NCBI RefSeq assembly: GCF_000003605.2
Contig: NW_003109090.1
Location: 58,636 to 80,781, forward strand
DNA from: Saccoglossus kowalevskii
Taxonomy: Eukaryota > Hemichordata > Enteropneusta > Harrimaniidae
Length of the DNA: 22,146 nucleotides
Direction of reading: 5' to 3'
The position numbers were made by a program, and so were the translations under genes. Position 1 is the stretch's first letter; every line of letters begins with the position of its first letter. The notes below the pieces were generated by a model, which was not told the DNA's origin, ran no database searches, and worked only from the letters and a program-made list of their open reading frames with translations. This document shows, piece after piece, positions 8,646-17,700 of the stretch.

Positions 8646-10434
8646 AATCAGGTTTTGTTTATTCTGGAATTGTATATTATTTAAATCCCATTATAAACTG
8701 TTCTGTGTTGTCCATTTCCTTATAAGCAGACATGAACTGAATGTCTTCCTGACGTTAATTAATTGCTAACTATGCAAGGTGCTGGTCAGTCTGAATGATA
8801 TACCAACTTACTGTGGAATACTTTATTTTTGCTGGAATTAATTTTCGCTGAAAAGGATTTTTGGGAGTTTTGCTTGGAATTTATTTTCACTGATTTTTGA
8901 TGAGATTAATGTAAAATATAGGAAAAAATGTATATTCGCTGGTTTTTATTTTCACGGAATCATCCCTTCAGCGAAAATAGCGAAAATAAAGTATTCTACA
9001 GTACTATGCTATCACATACAAAGGCAAGGCAAAGTTGCCAGCTTTGTTTATATAAGACCCATGTATCTCTCGCATGCAGGGCGCGACAACTACCACCCTT
9101 TAATGGGTAGTAAGTAAGCAAATATGGACAGTTTTTTTGTGTGGAAAATCATTACTGGTATCCAAGTAAATTTGAGATATTTCTCGTGCTGTACCCACGC
9201 CCACCTATTCTGAAACGATTGACAGTTTCCGGATTTCCTACTGTCACCGAAGTCACAGTGTGCTCCCAAATTGCAGATTATGTGAGAAAGCATAAACTTG
9301 AGCTATACTTTTATAACACTGAATCATTTAACTGACTTTAAATGATATACATTTCTCATCGTCGTTTATTTTTTAACCATTTTTATTTTTTGCGAGAGGG
9401 GGGGTGAACAATTTTAGAAGTTGTTTTCACAACAAACGTTTATGAGAAAACGTTAGAATTAACCTCCCTATATCTTCATATGTAGTGTCCATTTTACCTC
9501 CAATTCTTTTGACGAACAACTGTTCTCATTTGTGAATAAACAACTTGGTTCTCAAGAGAAGTGATGAAATAACATTATGCTCACACTGTTTTTTTAATTA
9601 GGGATGTAACCGTGATGCATGGTTCAGTGGATTTTGGTAACGAGTACTAACCACTATTTGACTGTTTAATGTTAGCTGTACATTTCAGGTCAGACAACCA
9701 ATATTTATTCGTTGTCTGAGATTTTAGCATGTAGATGTATGTACTGTGAAATGTGGTTGACGCACTCAATTGTAACCTGCTTATCTACAAAGCTTACAGC
9801 CAACATTCAAATACATTCCACAATGATGCAAAGTAGGCAGGTTTGTTGACTTCACTTTATTTAACAGATAGGAACTTTGCATCACTGGTCACCTCGTACT
9901 GAGGGTACGTGGTTCATCCGACTTCGTAAGCATTGTGCATATTGTATCTTTGGGTTATTATAGTCTGCAGGTCGAGGGTTACCCTGCAACAAGTGACAAG
10001 ATTTTACAGATAACTACGCAGTTTTCAATTTGCTGAGCGATTGTATATATGTGCCACAGTAGTGTTCATGGTAATACTACTTTCTGACTCATTGCTATTC
10101 TTCTAACAGTTTGTTTACCTTTGGTAGCAGACAGTTTTCATTCAGTATTTGGTATGAAAGTATTCTTTTTTAGTTCTAGGCAGTATCCTTGTACTAGTTT
10201 GTTTGTTCTCATCAATACCCATTTATTAGGAGAGAACTGATTTTCAGAACATGATTGAAGAAGTGAAGACACAACATTTCCCTGGATTCGAATCAACGAT
10301 TTTAAGCTCAATTCACTATGTTCAATTACCCAGCATAGACTCCGGCCAGTCAAAATGACTAATTTGACCACGTTGTTAGATCTCTTTGTGTAATTCCTCT
10401 CATGCATGTCTTGTTCATTTTTACCAATGTGTTT
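8646..10434. other. Intergenic DNA between the NEPRO-like gene and the DIRS-like element
   Basis: I see no supported gene. It holds the MITE at 8811-9001 and a weak tRNA-like segment on the minus strand near 9605-9660. Open frames here (plus 9141-9335, minus 10138-10407) lack recognisable motifs or splice context. Confidence 0.6.
8811..9001. mobile_element. MITE with about 24-bp TIRs and TA target duplication
   Basis: The left end is CTGTGGAATACTTTATTTTT. The right end, reverse complemented, is CTGTAGAATACTTTATTTTC. Both continue into a related ATTTTCGCTGAA.GGAT block further in. TA flanks each end (8809-8810 and 9002-9003). A 191-bp non-coding unit with TIRs and a TA duplication fits a Tc1/mariner-type non-autonomous element. 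I infer the superfamily from the TA only. Confidence 0.75.
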
Positions 10435-10440
10435 TTAGAA

Positions 10441-11447
10441 ATGGATAGGAAGAAAGGGAAACACACCAAAGGCTCCTCACCTCTTGTTTTGTCACCCCAA
10501 AGATCGAGGTGGTTGTGCGGTGGTTGCCATCAGGAGCTACCAAGTTGGAATGCTACTTGCATTTGGACTGTGTTCGAGGCTCAGAGTTTTGCATAGAGTA
10601 TATTTGCATCAACTGGTTTCAAGGGCCTGCGAACATTCCAAGGCCGCATGTAAATTACCGAGACTGACTCAAGTTCACAGCATTTGCGCATGCAGTACTG
10701 GGAGCAATGTATGCGTGAGTGAGTGGAGTGCTAGCAAGAGCAGAAAGTCTTCCCACTTTTCTACCAGTACCTAGACAACTGCGGCGATGAGTGAGAGGCC
10801 TGACAGTGGAGGTCCTGAGATTCTAGCCCCCCTGCTGTCGCAGTCTGCTTTTGCAGTACCTGATTGTGCCGGCAACGGCGAGGCTGTGCCTCTGGAGGTT
10901 TTTACTCCTATGGGGCCTGTTGCGGATCCCTCTGTGGATCCGTTCTCGCATGGCGCTGGGTTTTCCTCAGAGATTTGGTCTTTGGCTGAGGATCTGTCGG
11001 GACAAATTGTGTCCCTTGCAGGTCGGTAGATCAAATGCAGGTAGAGCAGGGTGTCTTCACTGCGGCGGCCCCTCCGGCGGCTAGCCAGAAGAAGCACACT
11101 AAGAAGCGACATTCTCATTTGAGGCATGCCTCTTCCCGGAATCCCCCCGATCCCAGCCCCGAACTCCCCATTAATTGGGATGCAGGCGAGGCACAGGCTA
11201 GTGGCACCGGGTCTCCTCGAGTCTGCCTTCGCTACAGGTATAGACTCCCTCTTTGTTGAATCTCAGGTGTTCCTAGGGGGGACCAAACCGACCGTCAGCC
11301 ACTCTGTCAGACATGCTCTCGCTCACTTTATTAAGATAAGGGGAGGCAGTGCAGCCATGTCTGACATGGTGGGTACAACCTTGGGCGGCCCCTTGGAGTC
11401 ATCCCTTCATAATGACGCTGTGAGCCACACCAAGCAAAGCCTGAGAT
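10441..11447 (+). pseudogene. DIRS-like gag remnant
   Basis: Successive open segments in different frames (10441-10593, 10787-11026, 11035-11259, 11126-11446) precede the reverse transcriptase remnant. The first has a CxxC pair (LCGGCHQELPSWN) of the sort seen at the start of DIRS-type gag proteins. Later pieces are Pro/Ser-rich and include a basic patch (QKKHTKKRHSHLRH). Assignment rests mainly on position and composition. Confidence 0.45.
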
Positions 11448-11477
11448 AAAGCTGCATGACCCAGACTGGATCCCAAG

Positions 11478-11844
11478 NNNNNNNNNNNNNNNNNNNNNNN
11501 NNNNNNNNNNNNNNNNNNNNNNNNNNNNNNNNNNNNNNNNNNNNNNNNNNNNNNNNNNNNNNNNNNNNNNNNNNNNNNNNNNNNNNNNNNNNNNNNNNNN
11601 NNNNNNNNNNNNNNNNNNNNNNNNNNNNNNNNNNNNNNNNNNNNNNNNNNNNNNNNNNNNNNNNNNNNNNNNNNNNNNNNNNNNNNNNNNNNNNNNNNNN
11701 NNNNNNNNNNNNNNNNNNNNNNNNNNNNNNNNNNNNNNNNNNNNNNNNNNNNNNNNNNNNNNNNNNNNNNNNNNNNNNNNNNNNNNNNNNNNNNNNNNNN
11801 NNNNNNNNNNNNNNNNNNNNNNNNNNNNNNNNNNNNNNNNNNNN
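11478..11844. other. Assembly gap (367 N)
   Basis: The bases are unknown. The gap lies between the gag-like part and the reverse transcriptase part of the DIRS-like element, so open frames crossing it are meaningless. Confidence 1.
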
Positions 11845-12104
11845 CGCCCAGAACTCTGAGACCTCAGAGGCAGAACGCACCAGCCTTCTAGACCAGGCGA
11901 CATGGCACAGCTAAGTGTGACATCCTCCAGTGTCACCTGGCTCTCTTCTACAGCTGGATGCCTACTTGGAGGCATGTGTTTTCGCCAGTAAACATTTTAC
12001 GTTCGGTATTCTGGCTTGAAGGCAGCGGGTATCTGATCCCCTATCCAGGTTGTGATACACGGTTACAAGATACCACTGTCAGTAGTACTGCCAGTAGTAC
12101 TGCC

Positions 12105-12865
12105 AGGGGACCCCCGCAAGGCGGAAGCAATCCAACGGGAGGTAGACAGTTTGCTTGCAAAGGGCGCCAGACAGTCCATAGGATACTGTCCATAAGTCTG
12201 GGCTTCTATTCAAATGTGCTTGTAATCCCAAAGGCCACAGGTGGCTGGCGTCCAGTTCTGGACTTAAGCAGACTAAATCAGTACATGCTCAGTCAACACA
12301 ACAGTTGGTGTTCCTGGGCATGGAGTTCGACACAGAGGCGGGCTTGGTACGGCCATCGCAGGCCTGTTGCTTAGCACTAAGAGACCTAGCCGAATGCCTA
12401 GTCAGCAAACCTCGGTTTGCAAGGTAGTTCCCCAAGCTGCGTTACACAGCCACCCGGTACAGTTCACTTAGTTGCAGTACCAGGCTCACCTACAGTAACT
12501 GGGGGGGGGGGCAGATCCCAATCGCTGTCAGTCCTGGCGGAAAAATTCTCCTTTGGTGCCTGGAATACAATGTGGAGCTAACTGCACACCATCTTCCAGG
12601 GGTCAGTAAAGTGGACGTCCTCTCACGTTGTCTCCCTAATGGGTAGCCTCCAACTATTTCGAATGTGGGACGGCCCAAAGATAGACCTTTTTGCCACACC
12701 CCAAATGCCAAGTTCCCGGCGTTTGTGACACTCCTGCAGACTTCAGGAGCTTGGGCCAGGGGCGCTTTGTCAATCCCATGGGCCCACATGGAGAAACCTC
12801 GACAGGAGTGCACCTGCATTTTGACGCTGGTGGCGCCCAACGGGCCAAGCAAGGTTTCCACTACT
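12105..12865 (+). pseudogene. DIRS-like reverse transcriptase / RNase H remnant
   Basis: A lead-in with IQREVDSLLAKGA shifts frame into FYSNVLVIPKATGGWRPVLD and then LSRLNQYM, the typical start of a DIRS reverse transcriptase. The sequence then jumps straight to QQLVFLGMEFDTEAGLVRP, which normally follows the catalytic palm, so roughly 130 residues including the catalytic Asp pair are gone. The RNase H part is likewise missing its front. Only LLWCLEYNVELTAHHLPGVS and KVDVLSRC remain, followed by the KIDLFATP stretch in another frame. Stops occur throughout, as does an 11-base G run (12501-12511). Confidence 0.72.
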
Positions 12866-13376
12866 GTTTGAAATGTTAGTCGCAACAGCAGTGTTGCTTC
12901 CAGACATACTGGATCTGCTATTCTAACGAGACGGGGCACTACCAACGAGCCCAGCGGTGTACCACTTGCACGCATCAAGGCTCTCAGTTGACTCGCTCAG
13001 GTTTATCTGAGCCGGCTGCCAACATCCTGACCAGGGCGAACAGAGATTCCACCAATCAGCCTATGTCTCAAAATGGTGGGCGTACGTTGACTGGTGTAGT
13101 GCAAATGTGGTTGATCCATGCCATCCCTCTGTTGGCCAGGTAGCTGATTTGTTCGTCCAGTTGTCTGACAAGTTGGGCTTGTTCTATGCAGGGATCATTG
13201 CTATAGGCCAGCCTTATCACCCACCATCGAGAATTCTTTGGGGCCAAGACTAGCTGATTGTTCTATTATTAGGAGACTGTTGACTCCCAACAAGGGAACC
13301 GTCCGATTGGGACTTATCGGTTGTATTGTCCACTTTAAGCAGACCACCCTTGGAGCCTCTGGGATCAACACCACTG
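12866..13376 (+). pseudogene. DIRS-like tyrosine recombinase N-terminal remnant
   Basis: Fragments typical of the region before and within the recombinase's N-terminal DNA-binding domain are legible: FEMLVATAVLLPDILDLL, VYHLHASRLSVDSLRF, SKWWAYVDWC, VDPCHPSVGQVADLFVQL, and finally LSTLSRPPLEPLGS in a shifted frame. In-frame stops and at least one frameshift break it. The catalytic Arg-His-Arg-Tyr part lies beyond the truncation and is absent. Confidence 0.68.
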
Positions 13377-14582
13377 TATAAATATAAATGTATACTACGA
13401 GTACTGCAAACTCGGAATAAATACTCTGTTGGGCAAGTTCAGAGGTTACCAGTGTTACGGTTTTGGGCGAGGTCACACAGTATGAAACGAACTAGGGTTC
13501 ATAGGATTAGACCTAACAGTTTGTTGGCGAATGACTGTGGTGTTGCTCAGTCCATGTAAATTACGTAAGTAATAAAGCGTAGAGTAGTTTATTACGTCAT
13601 TACAGTACATCCACTGATATACAGAATAATTTACCATAAAGAAATACTAGTATGTAACACAACAACGCCATAAAGACAGGCGCTAAAATACTTGCGCGTC
13701 CTATTTATAGGCTCGGTAGGGTACTGAACCCTAGAGTTAACATAATACAGTAGTGTTTTCTATCACGTTCGCATTCGTGTCGCCAACATTTATGGACGTG
13801 GTTTAAAGCGCGGTGGTCGTCGCGCAGCGCGTCATTTATACCAGGAACTGCATGTGTTGTGCTATCGATATTGCCTTGTCACTGTGAATATTCATCCGCG
13901 CGTTTTCAAAACAATCCTCGGGGGGGGGGGGGGCGGAGCTACGTCACAGTTCTACGTTGTTAAGACGCGCACCACTGTACCACGTATTTCTATGGGCTTT
14001 GTGCGCGCTGCTGTGGAACGCCGGTGGAGCCGGTGAAAACTCGAGAAAACAACACAAACTCAACTTTAAAGTAATCCTGAACAACCAAATTTATATGTGT
14101 TACACACGTAGGGCTAATTTTGTTGCACTGTTCAGGGGAGTCTCAACAATCATCCCAAAGTACCGTTTTATGCGAGTTTTGGGCCTTTGTTTTCACCGCC
14201 GCGGGTTGCCAGGCGGTAGAAATTGCCCGGATGTGTCCGCCCTCGAGGATAAGCAATTATATAGTCAATGACAAAACACAAGTACATGTACACTTATGTA
14301 CGCACACGCACTGTTCAATAATACTATGACACTATTCGTTGCGTTATTTTGGTCTATTCTAACATTAAACTTATGATTATATTCAAGAACTATTTAAATA
14401 CCTCGCGTATGAATACAGCCAATCAGAGTGTGTGAATATACTATTGGGATGACTACGAGGTCATAACCTCAGAGTTCCAGGAAGTAACACGGCAATTCGT
14501 TATAACGCCATATACTGAGCTGAAACCTTGCTTGTTGTCAACTCATTTCATTTTTACATATATCAGATATTCTTTACAAATC
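13377..14582. other. Intergenic DNA upstream of the galectin gene
   Basis: No gene is supported. The stretch includes a GC-rich, CpG-containing part (about 13780-14240) with a 14-base G run (13920-13933), and the presumed promoter and 5' UTR of the galectin gene. A CCAAT motif lies at 14419-14423. I cannot fix the transcription start. Confidence 0.5.
14419..14423 (+). promoter_or_regulatory. Possible CCAAT box of the galectin gene
   Basis: The sequence agCCAATcagag fits the extended NF-Y consensus and lies about 160 bases before the ATG. A TATTTAAATA (14391-14400) lies upstream of it rather than downstream, so it is an unlikely TATA box for the same start. Confidence 0.25.
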
Positions 14583-14717
14583 ATGGCATATCCGTCACCT
14601 GCCGGTTGGAACCCAGCGATGGGCGGTGGTGGCTGTGGCGCTTACCCTACACCGGGGGCGGCCTATCCGCAGATGTGCTACCCTCAACAAGGAGCGACCA
14701 AGCCGATATTAAACCCC
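14583..14717 (+). CDS. Galectin exon 1: Pro/Gly/Tyr-rich N-tail
   Basis: 45 residues: MAYPSPAGWNPAMGGGGCGA, then a stretch with repeated A-Y-P and C-Y-P, ending KPILNP|gtgagt in phase 0. The composition recalls the N-tail of chimera-type galectin-3, but no regular nonapeptide repeat is visible. Confidence 0.85.
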
Positions 14718-17700
14718 GTGAGTATAACTCAATTTATATTATTATGGAGGTGCATATATTGTTAGTCATTATATGAGATATAACATTCAGAAACCAATCT
14801 AATTTACAATCAGATATATACCGTTAGTACTCATATTCAACATTCAAATTCCGGGAAGAGGTGACAAGTCAGTTCCTCACAGACTGAGTTTAGTCACACA
14901 CCTGGTTCCACGAATCTATGCGTATCGCGTAAAGCTATACTGTATACAAGGCCAGGAAAAAAAATCTCTGTTTCTCGTTTCATGTAAATTTCAAAATGAG
15001 GAAGCGAGGTGATTTTTTTTTTTTTTTTGAATACTGAGCTAAAATGGAGGAAATTTGAGACAAGTGCGAGTACAAGCGCATTTTGGAGTGCTTTAGAAGG
15101 GAAAACACGTCCGAGGCACATAGTTTGAAATGATGTGCACGGAAACGAGAAACAAAGATATTTTTTTTTTCTCAGCCTAAGATAAGATAATTCTTTTTTA
15201 CTACCGTTTCTAGTTTGGTTAAATAAAGTTTGGTGTAATAAAGGTATAAATTTTAATTATAAATGTTTGTTAAACTAGAAGTTTAATATTGATAAAGTCA
15301 TCAAAGTAATTTTTTCTAATTGTTATTGCTTTTTAATATAGTCAGTTTAATTAGAATATTAAAATATGAATAAACTTCTGAATTTTATTAAGGTGTTTGG
15401 ACTTGATTTTGAGGAAAAATGAATACAATGTCTTTCTTGGTTCAGTGATAAGTTTGCATGAAGTGATAAAATGCAAACTGCAATGCAAATTGAAATAATA
15501 CGATGCTGTTTTTATTATTTGAGAACATATATAAAAAAAACTCTGCCGTGAAGTTACATCTCGATCAATTAAGGCAAATGATGTCAGAAAGTGTCAGTGA
15601 CGTATTTTGCTTTTATTGAAAACTTAAAACAGTCTTTTGGACATCTGTGGAGAATGAGAGGTGTAATTGAAGAGCGGCGGTCGTTACACCGCGTCCTGTT
15701 CGATATGGGACTCATAGCGACACATACAATGCGTGTAAAATACATTGTTTATTTACATGAAATTTGCACACTGCTTGATGTCCACTGCCCTTTAATATTG
15801 ATTTTACGTGGTTTTTTTACTCAGAGCATTCCTTTTCTGGGTCAAATCCCCGGATGTACGAGACCTGGGAAAATGGTAGTCATACAGGGAAGTGTTCCCC
15901 GAAATGCCGACAGGTACATTTTTACTATTATTGCGTTTACGTGTATCAGTCATATCTTGTCCTCGTCTGTCTATATTGGCATCTCATTGCATATTTATAA
16001 TTATTATGTATCACCATGACACCCATACCAATAACAGTAGATAACACAACCAATAATAATTACTACGTAACAATGCAATGATCAATCTATCAATCTAGAT
16101 TTGAAACAAAATGAAAGTGTTACTAAGTACACTACATAGCTACATTACCTAGAAATCGTTGACCGCAAACAAATTTAATTGTTACCAGTTGTATATACAG
16201 TATGTAGAAATTGTATGTTTGTTTCAGTATGTACGTTTATTGGTTTTTGTGTTATGTTTTCTCAGGTTTGGTATAAACTTTCAGATTGGTGCCAGTACTA
16301 AACCACGTGCAGACATTGCATTCCACCTTGCAATCCGAGTAAAGCTTGGGCATATTGTTAGGAATACGTTGACAAACGAGAAATGGGGTGTTGAGGAACG
16401 TGGCGTGCCTTACCAGCCATTCGTACCTGGTCAAAACTTTGAGATTATGATCCTGGCTGACAAAGAAGAATTTAAGGTATATTATCTCATCTTAAATGCC
16501 AATGGAACTCAGTATTCAACAATTAAATATTAGCAGTAATTCAAGCTTCTTTAAATCTAATTAAGAAAGACCATTTAGTTGTGAGAAAGCAACTTCTTAA
16601 AATGTCTGAAAATTTATGCCCCAAAAATCTGCTTTCGCATATGTATAAAAGTATGAATGAATTTCAAAAACAGATGTTATAAGAATTAAAATATTTATCA
16701 TCAAATGTTGAAATAATCCCCAATGTTTATAATTGTACGGTCTGTTCATGCTCACTGTACTGTTGTTTGAAGTGGATAACAATGACCCATTTGCGACATT
16801 TGTGTTGATAAACTTTGATTTTCCCACAATCCAATGCGGTCATAGTCTAATGTAAATCACAAGTATGAGGTTTGACCTCAGTGTGACTTGCAATAATTAC
16901 TGCCGGTGATTCCTAAAAAAATATCTAATCAAAGCTTGGTAACGTCTCAGTTTTTACTCAGTTTGTTTGTAGTCAAAGTCACCATCTTTGCCTTACTCAG
17001 ACATGTATGCAAATTTATATTTAAACTCTCAATAATTTTACGTCAACCTCACTTGAACCCCAAGCAGCCGACCAATCAAAATGCATACATACGTGTGGTG
17101 GAAGAAAACTTATTGGACGTGAAGAAAATGTCATATTCTCTATTCATTTAAGCACCATGCATTCGATACTTGTCATTCATTCGTTTAGCGATAGGATAGT
17201 TGCCACAGATAGTTTCAGATATTATAGTTGTGTCTAATTAAAAAATCTGGTCAGTGTCGCGATACATCTTCAAATTCGTCAACCAACGCTTAATTATCAG
17301 CTAATAAACCCAAAATGACGCAGTTAAATAAGTGCTGTGATTCGTAATCCAATCCAAAGGGTATAGACTGTAGAAATCGATCAACTCAAAATCCTGACTG
17401 ATGTTATCAAATGAAACAAAATAAGAAATTGGCTACAATATTAACTTGTTGATGTCAGAGATGCCAATCACTGCGATTTTGACAGCTGATCAATGCAGCT
17501 CGACCAAGTCGCTTCGCTCTGCCCAAACTTATTAATGAAGACCAGTCTTGTTCAACTGTAATATTAGCCCAAGGGCGATGGGCAATTGTGTATATACAGT
17601 GATATATTTCATTTCTTCGCCGATTTGACACGTGTGGGATAAATAGAGAAAGCAGTATGTTATCAATATATAACAGCGCCACCACCAACGAAGAACTTTT

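Larger units (their letters stand above)
10435..13376 (+). mobile_element. Decayed DIRS-like (tyrosine recombinase) retrotransposon
   Basis: Plus-strand protein fragments occur in DIRS order: gag-like, reverse transcriptase, RNase H end, then tyrosine recombinase start. All are broken by stops, frameshifts, large deletions and a 367-base assembly gap. The region is visibly GC-richer than its surroundings. Similarity stops at about 13376, after the PPLEPLGS motif of the recombinase, so the 3' end with the catalytic residues is missing. The 5' limit is approximate, and terminal repeats were not found. The element is inactive as seen. Confidence 0.75.

Noticed and set aside
9141-9335. Open frame on the plus strand in intergenic DNA
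   Set aside because: It starts at GTG, is short, has no motif or splice context, and overlaps an equally open minus-strand frame.
10138-10407. 89-codon minus-strand open frame, with GGATTCGAATC resembling a tRNA B-box
   Set aside because: No family resemblance for the peptide, and no matching A-box at the right distance for the B-box-like sequence.
11331-11975. Long open frames across the N run
   Set aside because: They exist only because N codons contain no stops.
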